From NCBI GenBank assembly GCA_022510625.1, contig JAFLTD010000017.1:1-41241 (forward strand): a stretch of DNA of 41,241 bases, in the 5' to 3' direction. The DNA is from Lachnospiraceae bacterium (lineage in GTDB: Bacteria > Bacillota > Clostridia > Lachnospirales > Lachnospiraceae). The notes below the pieces were generated by a model. That model ran no database searches and had not been told where the DNA came from. It saw only the letters and a program-made list of their open reading frames with translations. Shown one piece after another: positions 8,407 through 15,914 of this stretch. Position 1 is the stretch's first letter; each line of letters begins with the position of its first letter. The translations under genes were made by a program, and so were the position numbers.

Positions 8407-8451
8407 ACAAGCAAAAACCTCGAAGGGTTTGCCTTCGAGGTTTTCGCTTGT
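8407..8451. terminator. Bidirectional intrinsic terminator
   Basis: A 13-base perfect stem AAAACCTCGAAGG/CCTTCGAGGTTTT with a 5-base loop is flanked by further ACAAGC/GCTTGT pairs. A- and T-rich flanks give U-runs on both strands. It ends the carbohydrate operon and can also stop transcripts from the convergent gene at 8684. Confidence 0.85.
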
Positions 8452-8683
8452 GTAAAAGGGGAATTCTTCCGGAATTGCTATAACCCGACTTGACTTCCGT
8501 GATCAAGCCTATATTTACTATAGTATCTTTTTTCGACATCGTCTACAATTATATTGCAAAAGAATAAAACTATATTAGCGAAAGAAAGTTGCAAAATAGT
8601 AAATTTAATTAAATTTTTTCTCAGTTTTAAAAATATTTTGATTTCCGATATCATGTATACGCCGACATAACACCCGAAAAAAT
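8452..8683. other. AT-rich intergenic spacer
   Basis: Between the terminator and the end of the convergent cyclic-nucleotide-domain gene. It contains a 16-bp palindrome AAATTTAATTAAATTT at 8601-8616 but no supported gene or promoter. Confidence 0.5.
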
Positions 8684-10948
8684 TTAACGGTCGAGGTAGT
8701 CTCTCTGAGCTTGGATCTCCGCAGGAATCTGTGCACCGATATTCTTGAGCTTCTGGAACAGGTTATCGTAGTGGTGAATGGTCTGTGCCAGCTTGATATC
8801 GTAGCGTTCCATCGTCTCCTTGTAGAGCGGGTTTGCCTTCAACTTATCACGAATCTCCTTGGAGAACGGACAGTACTCAAACAGGATTGCACGCGCAATC
8901 TTATTCAGACGCGGGGAACCGGTGCCCTCATAGAGAATCCAGGATTCATAATCTCTGATGAACATTTCTTTGAAACTGTTCTTAGCCTTCTGCATGTTGA
9001 GCTTGATCTTGTCTTTGGCATCGGCAGAAAGGTCACGGTTTTTCTTATAGAATTGAATATAATCGAAATATCTGCTGGTGAGAGACGGTTCTGAAATATC
9101 GTTCCATCTGGCACCCTGAATACGTTTGCACATCTCCCAACGGTAATCCCCGGTAAGTCTGACCAAGATCTTGGTCAGGTCTTCCATCTGAAATACGGAT
9201 ATCATCATGCGGGAAGGTGTCGTACGCTTGCGCCCCTCAATCTCCTGCCACATAACGCCTCTGACACCTACGTTAGGCATCAGAATAACATCCGGCAGAA
9301 TCTCCACGCCGACATATTCTTTGCCGATACCGAGTTGAGGGTTGGTGTAGATCACATCGCGGTAGTATGCACTAAAGTCAATTGAGCGAATCTGCTTGAA
9401 GGTCGCCTCCACCTTGTCGGCGGACACCAGGGATTTATCAGGTTCTTTCAAAATATTATGCTCCGAGAAGAGCGGACAGAAGCTGCTGATTCGACCAAAG
9501 GTGATCTTGTTGACGGACTGGAACATATTGCGGAGCTCGTACTGCACCTGCTTCTCCCTGTCCTGAAGCCTTGTCATCTCTTCCTCGGCACTGATCTTAC
9601 CGGATATTTTCAATTCGTGCACATAGGCCTGATAATCATTGTCAAATTCGTTGCGGCTGGGCGTCTTCTTACCCTTGTAGATTGCGCACAGCCATTCGTA
9701 GAATGTATAAACGTTTCTTGAGGGATCGGAGGGCAGTCTGTCCACAATGGAATACAGATAAGCCGCATTGTCCATACCTGCCAGATGTTCATCCACATAG
9801 CCGAAATTGAAGAACATCAGGAGCAATTTCGGCACCTCAAAATCATGGAGACTTCTCATAAATGCCTTCTCATAAATCTGATAGAACAGTTTGGTAATGG
9901 TCAGGCGAAGTTTCCTGGAAGCATCGTCCGTATTGTTCTTATCGGTCTGCTTGCTGTATTCACTGACAGCCTTTCTGAAGGCGCCGGCAGTCTCTTCGTC
10001 CACTTGGGAATAGGAGAGAATCGTGTTCATCGAGTCACGTATCTCAGGTATATCCTGCGGGTTGCTGTTGCCATCGGACTGTTGTTCTGCGTACTGGTCT
10101 AACGCATTGAGACGTTCCCGATATTCTTTAACACGCTGGTTATACATTTCCTTATCGATGGAAGGCTGACTTTCCAACTGGATCATCATCGTCGAGATTG
10201 CAGCAATAAGCGGTGTAGAATCGTCCGCGTGGGAACCGATCTTATATACCAGACTGGTATAGAGGTCGAAAAAGTCCAAGCGGTTCTCGCTCATCAGAAG
10301 TTTGGTTATCTCCGATTTATAGTCATACAGAACACGGCACACAGATATTACATGTTGGATATCCTCGCTCGCCTTCAGCAAAAGTCCCTGAAGGAAGTCC
10401 GGATCCCGGTCTTTGACGGTCGAATCCGTAACGAGAGTGCGAAGCTGTGAGTAATAGCCGCCGAGCCAACCGGCTATATCTTCCTCCAACACCAGTTCTG
10501 TCAGTGTCTCCAGACCCGGCAGCGCCCTTGCGGAAATATTATGCTTGCCGCAGAACGACAGATATTCCTCGTAACTGTCCATTAAATAGTGATAGAAGTT
10601 ATCACAGTCAAAGAGAGCCAGTTCATACTGGTCCAGAATGTCCTGTAACTGCCTGAACATGGAAGTGACAATTCGGCTTGCCATATCTGCGTTGGAATGC
10701 AGGATGCCGGACAGTTGGGCCGCCGAAAAAGGATAGGAGGCAAGCGCAGTAGCCTCTTCAGCCTGATAGGTGATAAAATAAGAGTCGAAGAAAAGTTCGC
10801 AGACTCCGATGACGTCCCCTTTATGTAAGTATAGTTCACCGCCCGGATAGGTGGCGCGTACCGTACCCTTTGCAATCACATGAAGCGAAGTGATCGCCTG
10901 TTCGCTCTGTACCAAAATGGTCCCCGCGGGAAATTCTTTTACAGACAT
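8684..10948 (-). CDS. Cyclic-nucleotide-binding-domain protein with long uncharacterised C-terminal region
   Basis: About 754 residues. Residues 1-110 fit a CRP-like cNMP-binding beta-roll (EFPAGTILVQSEQAITSLHVIAKGTVRA, then GDVIGVCELFFD), the range that normally ligates a nucleotide. No CRP-type HTH follows. Instead about 640 mainly helical residues with no motif I recognise, including an aromatic-rich stretch (SIDFSAYYRDVIYTNPQLGIG) and a basic, Lys/Arg-rich C-terminus. I prefer ATG 10948 over the TTG six bases upstream because the strong CAAGGGGG site (10959-10966) is better spaced. It is a single-gene unit with its own promoter. It may be a cytoplasmic nucleotide-responsive signalling protein; function unknown. 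Confidence 0.8.
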   Translation of the reverse strand: MSVKEFPAGTILVQSEQAITSLHVIAKGTVRATYPGGELYLHKGDVIGVCELFFDSYFITYQAEEATALASYPFSAAQLSGILHSNADMASRIVTSMFRQLQDILDQYELALFDCDNFYHYLMDSYEEYLSFCGKHNISARALPGLETLTELVLEEDIAGWLGGYYSQLRTLVTDSTVKDRDPDFLQGLLLKASEDIQHVISVCRVLYDYKSEITKLLMSENRLDFFDLYTSLVYKIGSHADDSTPLIAAISTMMIQLESQPSIDKEMYNQRVKEYRERLNALDQYAEQQSDGNSNPQDIPEIRDSMNTILSYSQVDEETAGAFRKAVSEYSKQTDKNNTDDASRKLRLTITKLFYQIYEKAFMRSLHDFEVPKLLLMFFNFGYVDEHLAGMDNAAYLYSIVDRLPSDPSRNVYTFYEWLCAIYKGKKTPSRNEFDNDYQAYVHELKISGKISAEEEMTRLQDREKQVQYELRNMFQSVNKITFGRISSFCPLFSEHNILKEPDKSLVSADKVEATFKQIRSIDFSAYYRDVIYTNPQLGIGKEYVGVEILPDVILMPNVGVRGVMWQEIEGRKRTTPSRMMISVFQMEDLTKILVRLTGDYRWEMCKRIQGARWNDISEPSLTSRYFDYIQFYKKNRDLSADAKDKIKLNMQKAKNSFKEMFIRDYESWILYEGTGSPRLNKIARAILFEYCPFSKEIRDKLKANPLYKETMERYDIKLAQTIHHYDNLFQKLKNIGAQIPAEIQAQRDYLDR

Positions 10949-10985
10949 ACTCAATATACCCCCTTGTCGCTATACGCTATCTTTT

Positions 10986-11014
10986 AGTATACTGCAATTA
11001 TTCGACAAAAACAA
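10986..11014 (-). promoter_or_regulatory. Putative promoter of the cNMP-domain gene
   Basis: On the minus strand TTGTTT (11009-11014) and TATACT (10986-10991) are 17 bases apart. The predicted start leaves a short leader carrying the AAGGGGG ribosome site. Confidence 0.6.
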
Positions 11015-11095
11015 GAAAAAAAGCGAGTTTTCAGATAATACACGCAATCCTTTTGAACCGAAAAAAGTGTATTCCGACAAAGTGCACAAGAACTT

Positions 11096-11110
11096 TACAA
11101 GTATTTTGTA
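11096..11110. promoter_or_regulatory. Small inverted repeat, possible TetR operator
   Basis: TACAA-GTATT-TTGTA lies directly upstream of the plus-strand extended -10 at 11131. It could be a site for the TetR-family regulator encoded at 11705, but arms of five bases are short and this is only suggestive. Confidence 0.3.
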
Positions 11111-11130
11111 CAGTAGTTTTCATGAAAGTG

Positions 11131-11139
11131 TGCTAGAAT
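11131..11139 (+). promoter_or_regulatory. Extended -10 promoter of the small gene and TetR pair
   Basis: TGCTAGAAT matches the extended -10 form TGnTATAAT at five of six hexamer bases. The -35 region is poor, as is common with extended -10 promoters. Transcription would start near 11146, after the first possible ATG of the next gene, supporting use of the later start at 11203. Confidence 0.5.
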
Positions 11140-11202
11140 GATATGACAGAGCTTATGACAAGGTTGTCATGCAAGCGTTTTCAGCAGAGAAAGGCAGTGC
11201 AG

Positions 11203-11670
11203 ATGGAGAAGGAAGATATTGCATACAGACAGCAAATGGTCAATCAATACAAACCGGATGTGGAGAAGCTGATCCGATACCTTCCGTGGCTGGAAGATAA
11301 AGCGGGAGTGGGCAGCAGTGTTTCCGAAACTTTTGAGGGAAACGGAATCAAGGAGAATTCGATTACATTTCTCGTATATGACAGCACACTGATGAGTTTC
11401 ATCAAGGAAGTGCAGGGGACGGGGCTGCTTGACCGCAATTATCCGTATATCTATTCCCGAAATGAAATTCGTACGGTGCAGGATGAGCTGAATGCCATAT
11501 CACGGGCGGATATTAAGGAGATGAATGTCTTAAAGGGTATCCTGTCCAAGTATGTCATGGGCGGCATGACCAAGGGCAGATTGTGGACGGAGGCGGTATC
11601 CAACGGTATTTTTCTGAAAGTCGTCCGCAAAATGAAAGAAAACATAGAGTTTTGGGATAAACCGATGTAG
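11203..11670 (+). CDS. Conserved-looking hypothetical protein, about 155 residues
   Basis: I do not recognise this family. The frame is open from an ATG at 11143, but the predicted promoter would start transcription at about 11146, so the ATG at 11203 (MEKEDIAYRQQMVNQYKPD), preceded by GAGAAAGG, is the likelier start. The product is soluble, with no signal or membrane segment, and contains a central SITFLVYDSTLMSFIKEVQG and a basic C-terminal helix (SNGIFLKVVRKMKENIEFWD). It ends 34 bases before a TetR-family gene on the same strand, so the two are probably cotranscribed and this may be the regulator's target. Confidence 0.7.
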   Translation: MEKEDIAYRQQMVNQYKPDVEKLIRYLPWLEDKAGVGSSVSETFEGNGIKENSITFLVYDSTLMSFIKEVQGTGLLDRNYPYIYSRNEIRTVQDELNAISRADIKEMNVLKGILSKYVMGGMTKGRLWTEAVSNGIFLKVVRKMKENIEFWDKPM

Positions 11671-11704
11671 CACTATAGAAAAAGGAGAAGGAATCAGTAA
11701 CGGT

Positions 11705-12289
11705 ATGGGAGAAAAATCAGTACAGAAAAAACAGTATATCTTGGATAAGGCAAGAGAAGTATTTGTGGAGAAAGGCTTTAAGAATGTGACGATGAAGGAC
11801 ATCGTGGAGGCATGTGAGATCAGCCGGGGCGGACTGTATCTGTATTTCGACAGCACAGAGCAGATTCTGATGGAGATCTTACAGATGGAGGCACAAGAGA
11901 CGGACGATCTCTTTGCCGGACATATTTCCGAGGAGGCTACGGCGGCGGACATTCTGACGCTTTTCCTCAAGGAGCAGAAGAAAGAATTGCTGCAGAAAAA
12001 GAATAATTTGACCGTTGCGGTCTATGAATATTTCTTTGCGCACAAATCGACCGACAAGAACAATATGCTGCGCAAACAATTTGACGCAGGTGTCAGAGTG
12101 ATCGAGAAGTTGATTGAGGCGGGAATCGCAAGCGGGGAGTTCTACTGTGAGAATCCCAGGGGTGCGGCGAGCAATATCATGTATGTGCTGGAAGGATTGA
12201 AGATTAATGCGCAGACTTTCGGTATCACAGAGAAAATGGTAGATGAGCAGCTTCTGTATATAATGCAGGGTTTGATCGTGGATGTTTAG
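11705..12289 (+). CDS. TetR/AcrR-family transcriptional regulator
   Basis: A 194-residue regulator. The N-terminal DNA-binding domain is typical: ILDKAREVFVEKGFKNVTMK, then DIVEACEISRGGLYLYFDST, with the GxLYxYF motif that ends the TetR HTH. The C-terminal two thirds is helical ligand-binding and dimerisation sequence without a recognisable effector pocket; it ends EKMVDEQLLYIMQGLIVDV. It follows the small hypothetical gene at 11203 and precedes a membrane protein gene 38 bases downstream, so all three may form one transcript. A weak inverted repeat at 11096 could be its operator. Confidence 0.9.
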   Translation: MGEKSVQKKQYILDKAREVFVEKGFKNVTMKDIVEACEISRGGLYLYFDSTEQILMEILQMEAQETDDLFAGHISEEATAADILTLFLKEQKKELLQKKNNLTVAVYEYFFAHKSTDKNNMLRKQFDAGVRVIEKLIEAGIASGEFYCENPRGAASNIMYVLEGLKINAQTFGITEKMVDEQLLYIMQGLIVDV

Positions 12290-12327
12290 AAAGAGGACTG
12301 GAAAACAAATGAGGGCGGAGAGATAAT

Positions 12328-13359
12328 ATGAAAAACAGCATGATAGGTATACTTTCAATTTGTTTTGGATTGCTGGGATTTATTACGGCGTATTGGTACA
12401 TAGGAATTATACCGTGCATCATAGCAATCATATTCGGTATCGTAGGACTTATGGATTACCTGGCGTACAAATGGAGTTCCGTTATGGGGCTTATATGTGC
12501 CTGCCTCGGTATCGCCTTGTTTGTCTATGCGGTGGTGACGGATATCGGTGACGGCAACCTGATCATTGCCTGCGATAAAGGTGATTTCCTGTATGTATCC
12601 AATGTGGACGAGAGCGGTGCGCTGGACGAGTATGCAGAGATGCTGGCAAGTGCCCGGGTCAAAGCGGCGGAGAAGAAGGTGCGGGACGGTGAGGAGGATA
12701 CGGATGCTGTTCCGGCTGCGGATAATGAGCAGGGACGCAGTTCATCTGCCGAGAATACCGTCGTTGTGGACAGGACGGTGGACAGCGGGGAGACAGCGTC
12801 TTCGGACAGCTATGTGAAAGGTATCAATTACGGTACATACTGGGAAAGCGAATGGCTGGGAATGCGGTATGATCAGCCGAGCGGGTTTACATTGACATCC
12901 GGAGCGGAGTTGGATTTTTATAATCAGTTTGCCGGAGCCATGGCCAGCGTGATCTCCGAAGCTGCCGATGTTTCCGTTGAAGGGGGTGATGTGTTGTCGA
13001 TGCTGCAGAATACGGTCTATGAATTGATGGTGTCATCTGATTCCGAGGATGTCGGTCTGGTGATCGGGGTGGAGCGGTCCGATAAATCCGCGAGCGGTTA
13101 TGCGGAGTGGCTTCGGCAGCAGATGAAAGACTCGTACGCGGACCCGATCATACAGGAACTGGAGTTTGAGGGTACGGAAGAGATCGGCGGAAGATATTTT
13201 GAGAAATACACAGCTGTGACGGGTCAGGATGGATATAATACAGATCTGATCTGCTACATTATGAAGAAGGATGACAGAGTGGTGTATATAGAATTGACTT
13301 ATCCGGAAGGTGCGTCAAGCGATGCCGACGCCATCATGAGCGGTTTCTCCGAATTATAG
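12328..13359 (+). CDS. Membrane protein with extracytoplasmic domain shared with the LysM protein
   Basis: A 343-residue protein. Residues 5-20, 22-45 and 50-71 form three membrane segments of the kind seen in small DUF4190-like proteins. A charged, low-complexity linker (about 100-165, rich in Glu, Asp, Ala, Ser) leads to a C-terminal domain (about 170-343) that starts WESEWLGMRYDQPSGF. That domain closely resembles the C-terminal domain of the LysM protein at 23356 (WENEWLGMRFDLPEGF) and both close with a GFS motif near the C-terminus. Domain function is unknown. It probably lies outside the cell. The gene converges with the kinase gene, only 15 bases separating their ends. Confidence 0.8.
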   Translation: MKNSMIGILSICFGLLGFITAYWYIGIIPCIIAIIFGIVGLMDYLAYKWSSVMGLICACLGIALFVYAVVTDIGDGNLIIACDKGDFLYVSNVDESGALDEYAEMLASARVKAAEKKVRDGEEDTDAVPAADNEQGRSSSAENTVVVDRTVDSGETASSDSYVKGINYGTYWESEWLGMRYDQPSGFTLTSGAELDFYNQFAGAMASVISEAADVSVEGGDVLSMLQNTVYELMVSSDSEDVGLVIGVERSDKSASGYAEWLRQQMKDSYADPIIQELEFEGTEEIGGRYFEKYTAVTGQDGYNTDLICYIMKKDDRVVYIELTYPEGASSDADAIMSGFSEL

Positions 13360-13374
13360 AGCGATAGCGAGCTG

Positions 13375-15255
13375 TCAATCACAATGCAGGTTAAACCACG
13401 GTTCCGGAACCGCTTCATACAGTGCGGGCAGTTGTTGTGTCTGGACGAAAACCCATTGTAACTGAGGCATTTCATTGAGGAAAGTAAAATCCATAATGCC
13501 GTTGGGCATGCCCAGAGAGGTCAACGAATGGATTTCTGTAAGAACAGACAAGTCGGTGATGGCGTTGCCGCTCAGAAAGATACCCTCAAGACCGGTAAAC
13601 TGATCTATTCCGTCCAGATTACTGAGAAGGTTGTTGTTTAGATCCAACAAAGCTATGTTTTGAAAAACGGTGATTTCCTTCAGGGATGTGATGCCGCTGT
13701 TGCTCAAGGTCAGATGCCGTAAGGAGGAAATATTCGCGATATAGGCGAAATTATCCGGTGACACATGACTCGCAAAAAGTTCTTCCAGCGGAAGCGTAAC
13801 AATATCTTCCCAGTCCGTGACAGGCGCGTTCGTCAAGCGGATAGCGCGGATAGGCAGGGAGGTGATCGGCTTCAGTGAGGTCACCGCTGTATAGGAACAG
13901 TCCAATGTTGTGAGAGCGTTGCATCCTGTCAGGTCTTCTAAGGAAAATGCCCCTGTCTTGGCGAGATAGAGTTCCTTCAAAGCCTTCTGATTCCGCAGGC
14001 AGGACAAATCGGTGATAGGGTTGCCGCAGAGCGAAAGGCTTATCAATTCCAAATCCTGAAGCGGTGAAATATCATATATCTTTTGATAGTCCAATACCAC
14101 AATGTGGAGATTGGGCATTTTTTGTAATAGGGAAATATCGTCTATATCGCCATAGTCGTGGGTCTCCACGAAGACATGGTGATTGTCTTCATGCCGGTTG
14201 TAATCGTCCGCAGTATAGAACACTTCATCCCCGCAGATATAAAGCTGCGTGATCTTCTCCAAATCCTGTTCATCGATGACTTCTCCATCCGTCTTACCTA
14301 CGGCGGAGCGGACAGCCTGCTCCATCAGTGGGGAGGAGAAAACAATATCGTGTGTGCCGGCAGACTTCGGAAGAAGCAAAAGTGTCGTCAGAACGGCGAG
14401 AACGACGATGGCGGCACAGTTAACGGCGGAGAGCACAATTCTTCGCCCCGATCGATCAAACTTGTGAAGCGCGGAAATCACCATGGACACGTCGGTATAT
14501 CGACCATTCGGGTCAAAAGCGGTACATTTTCTAATGATGCGGGCTGCCCTAAAAGGCAGTTTTCTCAGATTGCTCTCCTGTATCTTCAGTTCGCCGGTCA
14601 AAAGATAATAGAAGAGGACGCCCAGTGAATAGATGTCGGTGCGGGCATCTGTCTGTCTGGCACCAAATTGTTCGGGAGCCGCTGTTTCGGCGGTCCCGAT
14701 AAACACCGTGTCGGCCGTATTGTCTTCGTGGTATGTACGCACTGTTCCCAGATCGATCAGATAACAGTCGCCCGATGGCTGCAGCACAATGTTGGAAGGC
14801 TTTAAATCCCGATAGATAATAGGGGGAACGGCGGTGTGAAAACGCTCAAGATGACCGCAGAGCCGAATGATAAGTGACACGGCCTTGTCCAAGGACAGCG
14901 GACCCTCCTTCTCTACCAGCTCACCGAGCGTCTGCCCTTCTATATATTCCCGGAGCAGGTACGCACCGTCTAATGTCTCAAAGTAATCGTACACATAGGG
15001 AACGAAAGGAAATTTCCCGCGCATAAAGAATTCGCTCTCTGTGCGAAGCATATCTATATATTCACCGGTGGCATATTTGCATAACACCCGTTGTCCGTTG
15101 GGTTTCTCCAAAATCCACGTCTTTTTCTGCGAACTGTCGGCAAGACAGGACACAAACTTATAGTGTGATAAGCTGTCGGGCAGAACAGGTCTTTCCACGC
15201 GATCGTAAGTCTGTGCGAATTCCTGAGTGTGATGGAGTTTCTCCGATGCGGTCAT
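13375..15255 (-). CDS. Membrane Ser/Thr protein kinase with extracytoplasmic leucine-rich repeats
   Basis: A 626-residue receptor-like kinase. The kinase domain spans about residues 30-265: candidate ATP lysine K60 in VLCKYATG, catalytic loop YRDLKPSN (D150, K152, N155), a DLG in place of DFG (D168), and APEQF. One membrane segment follows (about 273-296, IVLSAVNCAAIVVLAVLTTL). The outer part (about 370-620) consists of leucine-rich repeats of roughly 20-22 residues (LELISLSLCGNPITDLSCLR, IALLDLNNNLLSNLDGIDQF). The layout, cytosolic kinase plus outside LRR sensor, suggests signalling from the cell surface. Its start overlaps the stop of the HTH gene by four bases (ATGA), so the two are translationally coupled. 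Confidence 0.92.
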   Translation of the reverse strand: MTASEKLHHTQEFAQTYDRVERPVLPDSLSHYKFVSCLADSSQKKTWILEKPNGQRVLCKYATGEYIDMLRTESEFFMRGKFPFVPYVYDYFETLDGAYLLREYIEGQTLGELVEKEGPLSLDKAVSLIIRLCGHLERFHTAVPPIIYRDLKPSNIVLQPSGDCYLIDLGTVRTYHEDNTADTVFIGTAETAAPEQFGARQTDARTDIYSLGVLFYYLLTGELKIQESNLRKLPFRAARIIRKCTAFDPNGRYTDVSMVISALHKFDRSGRRIVLSAVNCAAIVVLAVLTTLLLLPKSAGTHDIVFSSPLMEQAVRSAVGKTDGEVIDEQDLEKITQLYICGDEVFYTADDYNRHEDNHHVFVETHDYGDIDDISLLQKMPNLHIVVLDYQKIYDISPLQDLELISLSLCGNPITDLSCLRNQKALKELYLAKTGAFSLEDLTGCNALTTLDCSYTAVTSLKPITSLPIRAIRLTNAPVTDWEDIVTLPLEELFASHVSPDNFAYIANISSLRHLTLSNSGITSLKEITVFQNIALLDLNNNLLSNLDGIDQFTGLEGIFLSGNAITDLSVLTEIHSLTSLGMPNGIMDFTFLNEMPQLQWVFVQTQQLPALYEAVPEPWFNLHCD

Positions 15256-15704
15256 AACAGTGTTTCCTCTCCTAAATCTTCCAGAAAAGAATTTGATTCA
15301 TCTAATGACATTTTCTTTCTGATGCAGTATAATATACTTGCGTCTCTGCGAATTCTGGGATAGAGAACGCTTTTGCCGGCCAAGGTGAGAAGTCTCTGCG
15401 TCTCATCAAGAGTCAGTCCCATGGCCAAGGCAATACGCAGGATGATATCGCGGCCCGGCAGACGATCTCCGTTGATGAACTGATAGACATAGGTCTTGCT
15501 GATGCAGGCGCCTACCACGAGATCGGGTGCATAATATTGATATTCTTCCATCAGTTTATTCAGGTATGCATGGAAGGACGGATCGTTCTTCTCGGCAAGC
15601 TGCTGTTCCTGAAATCGACGCGGAGAAGTCTCCAGCATCCGCAGCAGCCTGGCGGTGGTAGGAGCGGTGTCCGCCGTATTGGAGGAATCTTTCTTGGTTG
15701 TCAT
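15252..15704 (-). CDS. XRE-like helix-turn-helix protein coupled to the kinase
   Basis: A 150-residue protein with a DNA-binding-like segment at about residues 67-110: SKTYVYQFINGDRLPGRDII followed by LRIALAMGLTLDETQRLLTL, the pattern of XRE-family HTH proteins. The N-terminus is Thr/Ser-rich and the C-terminus is helical. A strong AAGGAGAT site precedes the ATG on the minus strand. The stop overlaps the start of the kinase gene (4 bases). As it is upstream and coupled, it is a reasonable phosphorylation target or transcriptional output of the kinase; this is inference from arrangement only. It is divergent from the giant secreted protein gene. Confidence 0.85.
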   Translation of the reverse strand: MTTKKDSSNTADTAPTTARLLRMLETSPRRFQEQQLAEKNDPSFHAYLNKLMEEYQYYAPDLVVGACISKTYVYQFINGDRLPGRDIILRIALAMGLTLDETQRLLTLAGKSVLYPRIRRDASILYCIRKKMSLDESNSFLEDLGEETLL

Positions 15705-15812
15705 TGGCCAATCTCCTTGCGTCAGTATTACTTAACTACTATTAACATTAATATCAATGCGGCAAAAAATCAATTCATGAATGAAAAATTCGTGCCAACC
15801 GGAGTATAAATG

Positions 15813-15827
15813 TCCGCAAGTTGCGGA
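15813..15827. promoter_or_regulatory. Inverted repeat in the divergent HTH/giant-protein region
   Basis: TCCGCAA-G-TTGCGGA has perfect 7-base arms. It lies roughly midway between the HTH gene and the giant surface protein gene and is a candidate operator for the HTH protein. It is followed by A-residues on the plus strand, so it is not a plus-strand terminator. Confidence 0.4.
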
Positions 15828-15914
15828 ACAAAAAAGGGGTGAAAGTTGGTAGGATATAAACACGACATTATTTTCTGACCATATAAAATAATAATTTTAA
15901 CAAGGAGGAGAAAC

